Assembly: GCA_016795385.1 (NCBI GenBank) | Contig: JAEUHI010000061.1 | Span: forward strand, 1-64,000 | Origin: Verrucomicrobiales bacterium | GTDB lineage: Bacteria > Verrucomicrobiota > Verrucomicrobiia > Verrucomicrobiales > DEV007 | Length of the DNA: 64,000 bases | Direction of reading: 5' to 3' | Position numbers and translations under genes: made by a program | Part shown: positions 15,350-28,567 of the stretch, one piece after another | Layout of the letters: every line of letters begins with the position of its first letter | Position numbering within the stretch: the stretch's first letter is position 1 | Notes under the pieces: model-generated | The model's database searches: none | What the model saw: only the letters and a program-made list of their open reading frames with translations | What the model was told of the DNA's origin: nothing

Positions 15350-16564
15350 TCACTCCGAGACGGTGAAGTCGAAGATCAATTCTTCGTTCGCCAGCGGCAG
15401 CCCCTCCACCGTCACCGGCACCACGCCCGAACCTCCAAGCATGACAATGCGGAGCTTCGCCAGCGTTTCCACGAACGGAACAGCGGTGACGCCACGACAC
15501 TTCACGAGACTGATCTGGACGAGATTGGGGAGTTTCGCCACCGCACCGACCTCGGCCAGATTCTCACATCCCGTCACGTCGAGATGCTCGAGCCCTCCGG
15601 CCGCCTCGATGCCGTCGAGAGAGACCAGCTTCGGGCAATAGGTGAACCCCGCGTACTGCGAAACGCCCGATGGGATCCCCTTCAACGAATGGAGATTCGG
15701 ACAGGCCTCGAGGTGCAGTTCGCGGAGGGATTGGAGCGAGGTGAAGGGCTCCAGCGTCTCGATCGACTCCTGGCCGCCCATCCGCAGCACCCGCAGTTTC
15801 GGGAGCCGGGCGATGCCCGAAAAGTCCTTGATCTCCACGTTGCGCAGATCGAGGACGATGAGCTCCGCGAGGTTTTCGATCCCCTCCAGATGAGTGAGAC
15901 CCGAGGCATTGCTGACGTCCAGATCGGTGAGCGCGCCCAGGTTTCCGAGTCCCGCGATCGTCGTGAGTCCGGCGCAGCCATCCGTGTAGAGCTGCCGCAG
16001 ACCGGGAAACGCGGAGACATCGAGGTCCTTCAGCTGGCGGCAGCGGCTGAGGTAAAGATTCTCCAAGGCCGGCAAGCCGACAAGATCCAGCGACGCGATT
16101 CCCACGCAGCCACTGAGATCGAGCGTGACAAGGCCCGGCAAATCGCGGATCGCCGAGACATCGGTGAGCTGGGCGCTGTCCGTGAAGGCCAGCTGGGTCA
16201 GGACCGGCAAACCCGCCACCCCTTCCGCACTGACGAGCGAAGGACAATCGATCGCCACGATCGAGGTGAGGCTCTTCAGCTTTTCCACCCCCGCCAGGGT
16301 CGCGAGAGCGGGAGCCCCCGTGAGATCGAGGATGTCCGGATCACCGACACGCTTCACGAGATCGGCGAACTCCCGAAGATCCTTGAGATCGGGGCTCGAA
16401 CAACCCAGATAAAACTCCTTTTCCTGGATCGAGAGCTGGGCGCCAAAGCGGGTTTCCAGTTCGGCGATGGCGTTCTTCCGGTCGCTCTTTTTCCAGAGCG
16501 AGAGGATCACGATCACCACCAGGATCGAGAAGAGGAGCACGAAAACACGAACCGCTTTTTGCAT
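15350..16564 (-). CDS. Membrane-anchored leucine-rich-repeat protein
   Basis: A 404-residue protein. Residues 5-25 form an N-terminal membrane anchor (VFVLLFSILVVIVILSLW). From about residue 75 there are roughly a dozen leucine-rich repeats of 22-24 residues with the form L-x-x-L-x-L-x-x-C/A-x-x-L-x-x-L, for example LVTLDLSGCVGIASLDLVGL. These build a curved solenoid for protein binding, most likely on the periplasmic side. There is no kinase, protease or sorting domain. Its start is 74 bases downstream of the moxR stop on the same strand; the relation between the two is unknown. Confidence 0.75.
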   Translation of the reverse strand: MQKAVRVFVLLFSILVVIVILSLWKKSDRKNAIAELETRFGAQLSIQEKEFYLGCSSPDLKDLREFADLVKRVGDPDILDLTGAPALATLAGVEKLKSLTSIVAIDCPSLVSAEGVAGLPVLTQLAFTDSAQLTDVSAIRDLPGLVTLDLSGCVGIASLDLVGLPALENLYLSRCRQLKDLDVSAFPGLRQLYTDGCAGLTTIAGLGNLGALTDLDVSNASGLTHLEGIENLAELIVLDLRNVEIKDFSGIARLPKLRVLRMGGQESIETLEPFTSLQSLRELHLEACPNLHSLKGIPSGVSQYAGFTYCPKLVSLDGIEAAGGLEHLDVTGCENLAEVGAVAKLPNLVQISLVKCRGVTAVPFVETLAKLRIVMLGGSGVVPVTVEGLPLANEELIFDFTVSE

Positions 16565-16637
16565 GGGAAAAACCGCCTGCGAAGGCCGCCGCAGACTCTA
16601 ACCCACTCTCCCGGATCGCGCCACGACCGATTCGTCT

Positions 16638-17630
16638 TCAAGGAACGGGCAGGCGATCGAGGATGGTCGCGATGATCTGCTCGCTCGTGATCTCCTCCGC
16701 CTCGGCCTCATAGCTGAGGAGGATGCGGTGGCGCAGCACGTCGTAGACGAGATCCTTGATATCCTGAGGCACCACATAGCCGCGCCCCTTGAGGAAGGCC
16801 GTCGCCTTGGCTGCAAGGGTGAGGTTGATCGTGCCCCGCGGTGAGGCGCCGGCGCGGACGAGAGGCTGCAGGGCCGGTTCGATCTCGCCGGGGAAGCGGG
16901 TCGCGTGGACGAGACGGACGATGTAATCCTTCACCCCGTCGTCGATGTAGACGTAGTTCACCAGTTCGCGGCTCGCGATGATCGTTTTCGGATCGACCAT
17001 GGCCCGTACCCGCAGCTTCGGCGCGGAGGTCGCCATGCGATCGAGGATGGCGCGTTCCTCCGCCATCGAGGGATAATCCACGATCACTTTGAAGAGGAAA
17101 CGATCGAGCTGGGCTTCGGGGAGTTGATAGGTTCCCTCCTGATCGATCGGGTTCTGCGTCGCGAGAACGAGGAAAGGATCGGGCAGGCGATAGGTCGTGT
17201 CACCGATCGTCACCTGGCGTTCCTGCATCGCCTCGAGGAGGGCGCTCTGCACCTTCGCCGGGGCGCGGTTGATTTCGTCGGCGAGGATCAGGTTCGAAAA
17301 GACCGGCCCGAGCTTCGGGGAAAACTCATTCGTGCCGGGATTGAAAATCAGCGTGCCGATAAGGTCGGCCGGGAGCAGATCCGGGGTGAACTGGATGCGC
17401 TGGAACTGCGCCGCGAGCGCGCCGGCGAGCGTGTTCACCGTCAGGGTTTTCGCCAAACCCGGGACGCCTTCGAGGAGAACATGGCCGTTGGTCAATAGAC
17501 CGACGAGGAGCCGGTCGATGAGGGCGGTCTGGCCCACGACGACACGGCCCATTTCCTCCTTCACCGCCGCGACCCAGACATTCTGCTTCTGGATCTCTTC
17601 GGCGAGTTTCTGCGTATCGACTTCGTGCAT
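16638..17630 (-). CDS. MoxR-family AAA+ ATPase
   Basis: A 330-residue AAA+ ATPase of the MoxR class, a chaperone-like protein that normally works with vWA-domain partners. The Walker A variant GVPGLAKT, the Walker B LILADEINRAPAKVQSALL, the EAMQERQVT segment and sensor 1 VLATQNPIDQEGTYQLPEAQ are all present. The frame extends upstream to 17795, but the ATG at 17630 gives the family-typical N-terminus (VDTQKLAEEIQKQNVWVAAV). DUF58 and vWA genes, which usually follow moxR, are absent here; the downstream gene is the LRR protein. Confidence 0.85.
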   Translation of the reverse strand: MHEVDTQKLAEEIQKQNVWVAAVKEEMGRVVVGQTALIDRLLVGLLTNGHVLLEGVPGLAKTLTVNTLAGALAAQFQRIQFTPDLLPADLIGTLIFNPGTNEFSPKLGPVFSNLILADEINRAPAKVQSALLEAMQERQVTIGDTTYRLPDPFLVLATQNPIDQEGTYQLPEAQLDRFLFKVIVDYPSMAEERAILDRMATSAPKLRVRAMVDPKTIIASRELVNYVYIDDGVKDYIVRLVHATRFPGEIEPALQPLVRAGASPRGTINLTLAAKATAFLKGRGYVVPQDIKDLVYDVLRHRILLSYEAEAEEITSEQIIATILDRLPVP

Positions 17631-17736
17631 GCGGGGAGTTGCGGCGATAGCATGGACGACTTTCCCGGCCACGCAAGCGCCGAAGCAGCGACCGCAGCGC
17701 GACGCCGGATCGGTCAGAACCAGCCCGTTTTCCGCT

Positions 17737-18729
17737 TCAAGGTTCGACGATGACGCGGACGGTGAGATTCTTCTTCTGGCCCGCCGCATCCTCACAAAGC
17801 AACTTCACGCGATTCGTGCCCGGCTTCAGTTTCGACAGTTTCAGTTTCCAGGGTCCGTTGTTCGTGACCGTCGAGGCCGACTTCGAGCTGATCGTGGAGG
17901 GAACGATGGAGGTGTAGGTGCCCTTGAGGGTGTAAGAAGTTTTCGAAGTGCGTTTTGTCTTCGGCCCGCTCACTTTGAAACTCGGAGTCGGGGCGACATC
18001 GAAAGCCATCGAAGTCAGCGCGAGAGGCACCGAACCGACCGCCGCTGTCGAGCCCGTGGTCGGGTCGATCTGGTACAATTGCGTGGGAGCGGCCTTGCCG
18101 TTGCGTTTTCCAGTAAAAAGCGCGCCGTCAGCCCGACGGGTGAGAAAATTGTCCACATCCGTGGTCGCCCCTGCGAGCACCGCCGAAGAATCGACGTTGC
18201 CGGTCGCCGGATTGAGATTGGCGATGCTGTTCGTGCGCGTGATGAACAAATCACCGGTGCTGTCGAATGAAAGCCCGCATCCGCCGATGGGAGCGGCATC
18301 CGCCTTGATGAGGGTTTTGGATGCGTTGGAAAGATTCACCGTGAAAAGGTCCCGGGACGACGCCCCGTAGATGTAGAAGACACCGGCCGGCGAGAAGGCC
18401 GAGTCCGCCACGGCCTCGCCGAGGCTCCCGATCGCGGCAGCCGTGCCCCGGGTTTTGCTCAGGGTCAAAAGGGACATCGTCCCTCCCTGCTGCCCCTGCG
18501 CCGCATAAAGAACCTTGGTCGTCGGATGCACCTCGAGGCCCGAGACATTGTCGAGTCCTGTCGGACCCACCTTCAGCGCTTCTCCGGTGGAGGGATGAAT
18601 GGCGTAAAGAGTGGAGGGCGTCCCTCCCACGCCGGTCGCACCCCAGATCACCGGAGCATCAGCGCGGACAGAGGTGGTGGCGGCCAGACAAGATAGGATC
18701 GCGGCGGTCGGTTGGAAAAATCGATTCAT
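17737..18729 (-). CDS. Secreted propeller-like protein with shared Ig-like C-terminal module
   Basis: A 330-residue exported protein. The signal peptide is residues 1-23 (ends SVRADA). The main body has repeated blade-like units with elements such as LYAIHPSTGEAL and IANLNPATGNVD, typical of secreted beta-propellers. The last 85 residues form a separate beta-sandwich-like module with VSGPKTKRTSKTSYTLKGT and a terminal WKLKLSKLKPGTNRVKLL segment. That module also ends the delta-60 protein at 50503-52776. The frame runs upstream to 18807, but only the start at 18729 gives a signal peptide. Role unknown. Confidence 0.65.
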   Translation of the reverse strand: MNRFFQPTAAILSCLAATTSVRADAPVIWGATGVGGTPSTLYAIHPSTGEALKVGPTGLDNVSGLEVHPTTKVLYAAQGQQGGTMSLLTLSKTRGTAAAIGSLGEAVADSAFSPAGVFYIYGASSRDLFTVNLSNASKTLIKADAAPIGGCGLSFDSTGDLFITRTNSIANLNPATGNVDSSAVLAGATTDVDNFLTRRADGALFTGKRNGKAAPTQLYQIDPTTGSTAAVGSVPLALTSMAFDVAPTPSFKVSGPKTKRTSKTSYTLKGTYTSIVPSTISSKSASTVTNNGPWKLKLSKLKPGTNRVKLLCEDAAGQKKNLTVRVIVEP

Positions 18730-18811
18730 GCGCCGATCGTACCTCCGGCCGCCCTCGTCTGACAAATGGGAAATGCCGCTGCCCCATCCGACTTTCGTCC
18801 GATGCACCCGG

Positions 18812-19285
18812 TCACCGGTCCCCCGCCCATTCCCGGTAGGGCCGCTCCGACAAGGCCGAATTGGAATAGCGGAAATCCTCGGTCACCTCGAGCCCCGTCC
18901 AAGGCGGCAGTTCGAAAGATTCATCCACACTCGATAGTTCCACCTCGGCGACGATGAGGCCGGCGTTCTCGCCGGAGAATTCATCGACTTCCCAGAGGTG
19001 CCCCTGCCACTTCACCTCATGGCGGATTTTCTCGATCAGCGGCGGCAGACACAGAGGCAGGAGCTGCCGCGCCTCGGCCACGGGAACGGCCGTCTCCACC
19101 TCGACCCGCGCGATCCCGGCGGATCGACCCTTCACCGTGAGAAAGGCCTCGTCGTCGCGGATCCGCACCCGCACGATCCGATCGGGATCCCGCGAAAGAA
19201 ACCCCTGCACGATGCGGGAACGCACCGCGCCCTCGCGCCACGCGTCGCCGATCACGAGAAACTTGCGTTCGATTTCCACCGCCAT
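18812..19285 (-). CDS. CYTH-domain tripolyphosphatase/adenylate cyclase-like protein
   Basis: A 157-residue CYTH protein beginning MAVEIERKFLV, which contains the ExExK signature. Alternating charged strands (RIVRVRIRDDEAFLTVKG, ARVEVETAV, KIRHEVKWQG, VAEVELSSVD) line the triphosphate tunnel. Most small bacterial members are inorganic triphosphatases. The start at 19285 is chosen for the family N-terminus; the frame continues to 19387. It is divergent from the ECF sigma factor gene, with 82 bases between start codons. Confidence 0.85.
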   Translation of the reverse strand: MAVEIERKFLVIGDAWREGAVRSRIVQGFLSRDPDRIVRVRIRDDEAFLTVKGRSAGIARVEVETAVPVAEARQLLPLCLPPLIEKIRHEVKWQGHLWEVDEFSGENAGLIVAEVELSSVDESFELPPWTGLEVTEDFRYSNSALSERPYREWAGDR

Positions 19286-19367
19286 GACGAGGAAAAAGCG
19301 CGATTTTTCGCGGAATCCAAATTTTCTTGTCCAAAAACTTCGCCGGCCGGACCTTCCACCGGAAGAC

Positions 19368-19922
19368 ATGGAGGATTCCCCCCACATCCCCCCGGTGCCC
19401 GCGACCGATCCGGCCGAGCAATACCTCGTGCTGCTGAATGAGCATGAGCGCGCCCTCGCCGCCTACGTCCACACCCTCGTGCCCGACCGGCTCGATGCCG
19501 AGGACATCCTCCAGAGCTGCAAATTGACGATGTGGAAGCAATTCTCAGGGTTCGAGCCCGGCACCCATTTCCTTGCCTGGGCGCGCAAGATCGCCTTCCA
19601 CCAGATCCTCAACCACCGCCGTGGGGCGAAACGAAAGCCGCTCTACTCGGCCGAACCCGCCTTTCTCGAAGCCGTCGCCGCCGAGATCGACCGAGTCGCC
19701 GACTCCTTCTCCGACCGCTCCGAGGCGCTCCACGAATGCCTCAAGCGTCTCCCCGAAAACCAGCGCCGCCTCGTGCTGCTACGTTATTACGAAGACCACG
19801 ACATCGCCGCGATCGCCCGCGAGACCGACCGCACCGAGGCCGCCGTCTACAAACTGCTCAGCCGCATCCGCGCGGCACTCAACGACTGCGTGAAATCGCG
19901 TCTCGACTCCTCCGCCGCATGA
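19368..19922 (+). CDS. ECF RNA polymerase sigma factor
   Basis: A 184-residue sigma-70-like factor of the ECF group found with FecR genes in Planctomycetes and Verrucomicrobia. Region 2 is YLVLLNEHERALAAYVHTLV...DAEDILQSCKLTMWK...FLAWARKIAFHQILNHRR. Region 4 is CLKRLPENQRRLVLLRYYED...IARETDRTEAAVYKLLSRIR. It directs RNA polymerase to specific promoters, presumably including its own operon. The ATG at 19368 has GGAAG just upstream; a start at 19284 is also in frame but less likely. Its stop overlaps the FecR start (ATGA), so the two are translationally coupled. Confidence 0.85.
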   Translation: MEDSPHIPPVPATDPAEQYLVLLNEHERALAAYVHTLVPDRLDAEDILQSCKLTMWKQFSGFEPGTHFLAWARKIAFHQILNHRRGAKRKPLYSAEPAFLEAVAAEIDRVADSFSDRSEALHECLKRLPENQRRLVLLRYYEDHDIAAIARETDRTEAAVYKLLSRIRAALNDCVKSRLDSSAA

Positions 19923-21300
19923 ACTTCCACGATCACATCGACCGCTCCCTCGACGGTCAACTTTCCGAAGCGGAATGGACCGCACTCCAGCAGGCCGTGA
20001 TCGCCGACCCTGAGCTGCGCCGCGAGTATGTCGAGAAACGCTGGCTCCACGCCCTGCTCGAGTCGGAGAGCGCCTCCCTCCCCGCCCTCCTCGAGGAGCC
20101 GCAATGGGTGAAACCCGCCACCGTCTTCCGGCCCGCCGCCTGGATCACCGCCGCGGCCGCCCTCGCGCTCTTTGCCGGCAGCGGCATCCTGTTTTATCAA
20201 AGCCGTCCCGCCCCGGTCGTAGCGACCCTGATCGAGGCGGAGAATTGCCGCTGGGCCGGCTCGGATCTGCCCACCGTGGAAGGCGCCGGCCTCAGCGCCG
20301 GCACCCTCGCCCTCACCGAAGGCATGGCCACGATCCGGTTCAAGAGCGGAGCCACCGTCACCCTCGAGGCACCGAGCGTCCTTGAGGTCGAGTCGGCCAT
20401 GAAGTGCCGCCTCGTCGAGGGCTCCGTCGTCGCCGATGTGCCCGAGTCGGCGCATGGCTTCACGATCGATACGGCGAAGATGGAAGTGATCGACCTCGGC
20501 ACCAAGTTCGGCGTCACGACCACTCCGCTCGGCGATTCGAATGTCTTCGTTTTCGAGGGAGAAGTGAAAGTAAAGCGCGACGACCTGCCCGAGGCGAAGC
20601 ACGTGTTCGCCGGAAAATCCCTCGTCAGCAAAGCCGGGGCCACGCCCGAGCAGACCGACCAGGAAGTGCGCCGTGTCGAGGCTCCCGCCACCTCCCCGGG
20701 CCCCGGCTGGATGGCCGTGACCACCGCGACCGGGCGCGGACGCGATGCTTTCCTGAGGCGCGGCGATGGACACGGTCCCACGGGAGCCCATCCTTTGTTG
20801 ATGGTGAAACACACCGATCTCGCCCCGAACAACGAACGGCGCGCGCTGCTCTCGTTCGACCTCGCCGGGATCGACCGCAGCGCACTGCGCGCGGCGAAGC
20901 TCGCCCTCAAGATCGAGCCGAGCGGCCTTGGATTCTCCTCGCTCGTGCCCGACTCGCGTTTCGCCCTCTATGGCGTCATCGATCCGGTCGCCGCCGCATG
21001 GAGCGAGTCCGATCTCCTGTGGAAATCGGCGGGCTCCCTCGTCGACGAACCTCTCGCCTCCGGGTCCGCGACCCGGCTGGCCGAGTTCGAGATCCGCAAG
21101 GGCTCCCCGAACCGCCTCATCGAGGTGCACTCGGACGCGTTCGTGGACTTTCTCCGTTCCCATCCGGATGAGATCATTTCCCTTCTCATCGTGCGCGAGA
21201 CCGGCGAGAGCGACCAACAGGGACTCGTCCACGCCTTCGCCTCGAAAGAACACCCCGCCTCCCCCGCCCCGACCCTTTGGCTCCAAACTGCTGATCATCC

Positions 21301-21304
<4 letters not shown>
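19919..21304 (+). CDS. FecR-like anti-sigma protein with DNRLRE/CBM96-like C-terminus
   Basis: A 461-residue single-pass membrane protein. Residues 1-68 form the cytoplasmic anti-sigma part (HIDRSLDGQLSEAEWTAL...). A transmembrane helix is at 73-93. The FecR domain at about 130-235 contains ATIRFKSGATVTLEAPS and MEVIDLGTKFGVTTT. The extracytoplasmic C-terminus from about 260 looks like a DNRLRE/CBM96 module (GRDAFLRRGDG, LSFDLAGIDRSALRAAKLAL). It should hold the sigma factor inactive until a signal arrives. ATGA overlaps join it to the sigma gene before it and to the PSCyt gene after it. Confidence 0.8.
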
Positions 21305-24588
<3,284 letters not shown>

Positions 24589-24639
24589 GCCATCACTTCC
24601 CCACCACTCCCTCACTCCATCCCCCACCCCGCGAAGCAT

Positions 24640-26070
24640 ATGTCCTTCTGCCACCGCATTGATCGTCCCGCGAGCCGCCGGGAATTCCTGAGCCGCGCCG
24701 GAGCCGGATTCGGAGCCGTCGCCCTCTCCGCCCTCACCGGTCAGAATCTGATCGCCAAAAGCGGTTTCCCGAATCCGGTCGGAGCGAAGATCCCGCACCG
24801 TCTCGGCCGGGCCAAGAACGTGATCTGGCTCTTCATGGAAGGCGGACCGAGCCACCTCGATCTCTTCGATCCGAAACCACTCCTCAATAAACTCGCCGGC
24901 CAGACCCTGCCGGACAGCTTCGAGCGCCCCGTCACCGCGATGGGCGAGGTGAATTCGCCCCTGCTCGAATGCAAACGCCAGTGGGCACAGCACGGGGAGA
25001 GCGGTCTCTGGATCTCCGACTGGCTTCCGAATCACTCGAAGATCGCCGATGAGCTCTGTGTGATCCGCTCGTGCGTTTCCGACGGCATCAACCACGCCGG
25101 CGGCGTCTGCCAGATGAACACGGGCTCCGTTTTCGGCGGGCGTCCCGCCCTTGGTTCTTGGGTCTCCTACGGGCTCGGCACGGAGAACGACAGCCTGCCC
25201 GCCTTCGTCGTGATCAAGGATTCGAATTCCATGATCGTGAACGGCGCTCGCATGTGGGGATCGGGGTTCATCCCCGCGGTGCACCAGGGAGCGCTTTTCG
25301 AGAATGGGACGGAACCGATCAAGAACCTCAACAATCCCTCCGGCGTGAGCGACACCCGCCAGCGGCAGAAAGTCGAATTCATCGAAGAGCTGAACCGCGG
25401 CCACTACTCGGCGCGATCCTCCAACACCGATCTCGAGGCCCGCATCCGCAGCTACGAGCTCGCCTTCCGCATGCAGGCGGCCGCCCCCGAGGCGATCGAT
25501 CTCGACAGCGAGCCCGAGCACATCAAGCACCTCTATGGTCTCGACAACAAGGAGACCGAAGTCTACGGACGCCAGTGCCTCATGGCCCGGCGCCTCGTCG
25601 AGCGTGGGGTGCGATTCATCCAGCTCTATCATGGCGCCGGCAGCAAGTGGGACAGCCACTCGAAGATGGAGGAAAATCACAGCCGACTCTGCAACAATGT
25701 CGACGTGCCCATCGTCGGCCTGATCCAGGATCTGAAGCAACGCGGCCTCCTCGAGGACACCCTCGTGATCTGGGGTGGCGAATTCGGCCGCACCCCGATG
25801 AGCGAGAAAGGCGACGGACGCGATCACAACCCCACCGGATTCACCATGTGGATGGCAGGCGGCGGCGTGAAAGGCGGCCAGACCATCGGCGCGACCGACG
25901 AACTCGGCCTCTACGCCGTCGAAGACAAGATGCACGTCCACGATATCCATTCCACGATCATGGCCCTGATGGGGCTCGACCACACGGAAGTCGTCTACAT
26001 GCACAAGGGACGCCCGGAACGGGTCGATCTCAATGAAGGCCATGTGAACGAGCGCCTTGTGACGGGCTGA
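24640..26070 (+). CDS. Tat-exported DUF1501 protein
   Basis: A 476-residue protein. The N-terminus has a twin-arginine motif (SRREFLSRAG) followed by a hydrophobic segment GAVALSALTG, so it is probably exported folded. DUF1501 covers the rest and belongs to the alkaline-phosphatase/sulfatase superfamily. FMEGGPSHLDLFDPKP and VIWGGEFGRTPMSEKG...DHNPTGF carry its metal-site-like residues. The standard partner of the preceding PSCyt/DUF1553 protein, it lies 51 bases downstream and is the last gene of the sigma-FecR operon. The substrate is unknown. Confidence 0.85.
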   Translation: MSFCHRIDRPASRREFLSRAGAGFGAVALSALTGQNLIAKSGFPNPVGAKIPHRLGRAKNVIWLFMEGGPSHLDLFDPKPLLNKLAGQTLPDSFERPVTAMGEVNSPLLECKRQWAQHGESGLWISDWLPNHSKIADELCVIRSCVSDGINHAGGVCQMNTGSVFGGRPALGSWVSYGLGTENDSLPAFVVIKDSNSMIVNGARMWGSGFIPAVHQGALFENGTEPIKNLNNPSGVSDTRQRQKVEFIEELNRGHYSARSSNTDLEARIRSYELAFRMQAAAPEAIDLDSEPEHIKHLYGLDNKETEVYGRQCLMARRLVERGVRFIQLYHGAGSKWDSHSKMEENHSRLCNNVDVPIVGLIQDLKQRGLLEDTLVIWGGEFGRTPMSEKGDGRDHNPTGFTMWMAGGGVKGGQTIGATDELGLYAVEDKMHVHDIHSTIMALMGLDHTEVVYMHKGRPERVDLNEGHVNERLVTG

Positions 26071-26147
26071 AGACCTCCGTTCGATTCCGCCACATCCCCC
26101 GCTCAAAACCCATTGCCCCGCGGCCGAATCGGCTCTAGGGATGCGCG

Positions 26148-26900
26148 GTGGACCTGCCTTTTGACGCGACTCTCCCGACTTTCGCCCTCGCCGCGCTGGG
26201 GGCGTTCTGCCTGGGCATTTCGAAGACGGGATTCCCCGGGCTGGCGATCCTGAACGTGCTCATTGTCGCGGAGCTCTTCGGCGCCAAAAACAGCGTCGGA
26301 GTGATCCTGCCGATGCTGATCGTGTGCGATCTGCTCGTGTATCCCCTCTTCCGCAAGTTCGCGAGCTGGAAACAGGTCTGGCCTCTCGTGCCGGTGACAC
26401 TGCTCTCGGTGGTGGCGGCTTCCTTTCTCCTCGACCGGCTCGACGATGAAGCCGCGCGACGGGTCATCGGGGCCATCATCCTGTTCATGCTTGCGATCCA
26501 GTTGCTGCGCGAATTCAAACGCGAATTCCTCGAACATCTCCCGGACTCGCGCTGGTTCCGCTGGTTCAGTTGCGTGCTCATCGGAGTATCGACGATGCTG
26601 GCGAACGCGGCGGGGCCGGTCTTCTCGCTCTACTCGCTCGTCCACAAGATGAAGAAGGAGGATTTTCTCGGCGTCGGGGCCCGCTTTTTCCTCCTCGTGA
26701 ACGTCTTCAAGATCCCTTTCCTAGGCCAGCTCGACCTCATCAACCCCGCGTCGCTGAAGCTGAATCTCTACCTCCTCCCCGCGCTCCTCATCGGCATCCT
26801 CACGGGCGGCCGCCTCATCAAACACGTGCCGCAGCGGCTCTTCGAGATCCTGCTCTACGGATTCTCGGCGATCGCGGGGATCCGGCTGCTCTTTTTCTGA
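26148..26900 (+). CDS. TauE/SafE-family sulfite/anion exporter
   Basis: A 250-residue inner-membrane protein with about eight hydrophobic helices. It contains the TauE/SafE repeat start LAALGAFCLGISKTGFPGLA and the matching second-half signature CVLIGVSTMLANAAGPVFSLY. Members export sulfite, sulfoacetate or other organic anions. The start codon is GTG at 26148; no in-frame ATG lies nearby upstream. Its stop codon is immediately followed by the stop of the convergent FG-GAP gene, with no bases between. Confidence 0.8.
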   Translation: MDLPFDATLPTFALAALGAFCLGISKTGFPGLAILNVLIVAELFGAKNSVGVILPMLIVCDLLVYPLFRKFASWKQVWPLVPVTLLSVVAASFLLDRLDDEAARRVIGAIILFMLAIQLLREFKREFLEHLPDSRWFRWFSCVLIGVSTMLANAAGPVFSLYSLVHKMKKEDFLGVGARFFLLVNVFKIPFLGQLDLINPASLKLNLYLLPALLIGILTGGRLIKHVPQRLFEILLYGFSAIAGIRLLFF

Positions 26901-28388
26901 TCAACGCTCCGCCGCCGCCGCGGGCCTGAGCCCTAACAAACCGGTAATCCGCCCGACCCGGCCGAGCGGTCCGGGCACATGCATGCCGCCGACGACGAGA
27001 TCTGGCAAGCCATCGCCGTCGAAATCCCCGGCCACGAGCGAGGCGAGGTTCGACGGAGAATGGATGAGCGGCCGCACCGTGAAACCTTCTTTTCCATCAT
27101 TCTCCAGCCAGACGAGGCTGGGAAAATCCTCGATATCCCACTGGAAATGAAGACTCGAGACGGCGATATCGAGATCTCCGTCCCCATCGAGATCGTGGGC
27201 GACCGCCCGGTAGCAGGCCGGCATGCGGAGGAGTTCATGAGGCACGAGGTCTCCCCCCCGGTTCTCCAGCCAACGGAGCCCGTGATATGGCTTGCGCAGC
27301 GGGATCTCATCCATCATATCGCCATTCGTCCAGAGAAAGTCGAGGTCGCCATCCTGGTCGAGGTCCACCGCGGAAAATCCCGAGGATCCGAAGGCCGGGT
27401 GCGGCCCGCGGGCGAGGATCCGGTTCTCGAATCCCTCTCCCGCGCCCCGATTGCGGAAGAGGAGAAGCGTTTCATGCTGCTGGGAAAAGAGGACGACGAA
27501 ATCGAGGGCGCCGTCGCCATCATAGTCGAGGACCTCGGCTTGGAGGGCGCCGTTCGCCTGGGCGATCTCATGGCTCACAAAGGAGGTGGGCGAAACCTGC
27601 TCGAGCCAGACCAGGCCTCCGCTCGTCCGCCAGCCGAATTGCGCCACGAGCAGATCCATCTTCCCGTCTCCATTGAAATCCCCCGCCCGCAAATCGGAGA
27701 CGCGGGCGCAGTCGACGAGCAGTGGCTGAGGATCATAAGTACCGTCACCTTGGTTGCGGAGGAGCCAGACCGATCCGATGAGGGAATCGCTCGGCCGGAT
27801 GTCGCCGTAGGACCCGACCGCGAGATCCTGGAGACCGTCGCCATCGTAATCGAGGGCGATCACCCGGGAGGGCGCAGGCACTTCGAAGACCGTCTCTTCC
27901 CGCCAGCCGGCCTCACCAAAGGACAGTCGGGTGATGCGCCCCTCGTCATCATCGCCGACGAGAATCTCCTCGCGCCCGTCGCCGTCGAGATCGATGGGAA
28001 AAAGTCCCGTGATGACCGGCCGCGTCGAGGCAGGCTCCCGACCCAGCGGCATCTGGCGAAACTCGAGCCCCGGCGGGGAGGTCGGGAGGACCGGCGGCTG
28101 GAAGGCCTCGGGACTCGCCGCGAGATACTCGGCGAGGAGAGAATTGTATTCCGCCTGGTCGAAGGGCAGGTTTTTCTCCTTGATCCAGACACTCATGAAT
28201 CCAAAGACCTGGGTCCAGTGTTCACGCGTCATCACTCCAGGCTCGGGAGGCAGGTGGCAGGCGGTGCAATATTTCTCCGCAAGCGGTGGCAACTCCGCTC
28301 GTCCGGACACAGATCCCGCAACCATGAGGATCACGACGACCAGCCACCTCGAGGGAGCGATCAGAGGCAGATGTACAGAGAATGACAT
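26901..28388 (-). CDS. Exported FG-GAP (VCBS) repeat protein with haem CxxCH
   Basis: A 495-residue exported protein. A signal peptide covers about residues 1-30, followed by PPLAEKYCTACHLPPEPG, a single c-type haem motif. Seven FG-GAP/VCBS repeats follow, each with a DxDGDG-type calcium loop (DLDGDGREEIL, DYDGDGLQDLA, DFNGDGKMDLL, DYDGDGALDFV, DLDQDGDLDFL, DLDGDGDLDIA, DFDGDGLPDLV). These form a seven-bladed propeller like that of integrin alpha chains. The start at 28388 is chosen for the signal peptide; the frame extends to 28487. Role unknown; probably periplasmic or surface binding with electron transfer. Confidence 0.75.
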   Translation of the reverse strand: MSFSVHLPLIAPSRWLVVVILMVAGSVSGRAELPPLAEKYCTACHLPPEPGVMTREHWTQVFGFMSVWIKEKNLPFDQAEYNSLLAEYLAASPEAFQPPVLPTSPPGLEFRQMPLGREPASTRPVITGLFPIDLDGDGREEILVGDDDEGRITRLSFGEAGWREETVFEVPAPSRVIALDYDGDGLQDLAVGSYGDIRPSDSLIGSVWLLRNQGDGTYDPQPLLVDCARVSDLRAGDFNGDGKMDLLVAQFGWRTSGGLVWLEQVSPTSFVSHEIAQANGALQAEVLDYDGDGALDFVVLFSQQHETLLLFRNRGAGEGFENRILARGPHPAFGSSGFSAVDLDQDGDLDFLWTNGDMMDEIPLRKPYHGLRWLENRGGDLVPHELLRMPACYRAVAHDLDGDGDLDIAVSSLHFQWDIEDFPSLVWLENDGKEGFTVRPLIHSPSNLASLVAGDFDGDGLPDLVVGGMHVPGPLGRVGRITGLLGLRPAAAAER

Positions 28389-28567
28389 GCCCGGGAAAAG
28401 AAGGAAACGCGCTTGGCGACGAGCCGGAACTTTCGCGTAACCGGGGATCGGTGGCAAAGGGAATTCCCCATCCGCCTTCTCAATCACGACTTCAATCGTC
28501 TTCCCCGGTTGACTCCGCCCGCTCCGGCGCGATACCGTCGGAGGTCACCTTGATCGAACGAATACCC

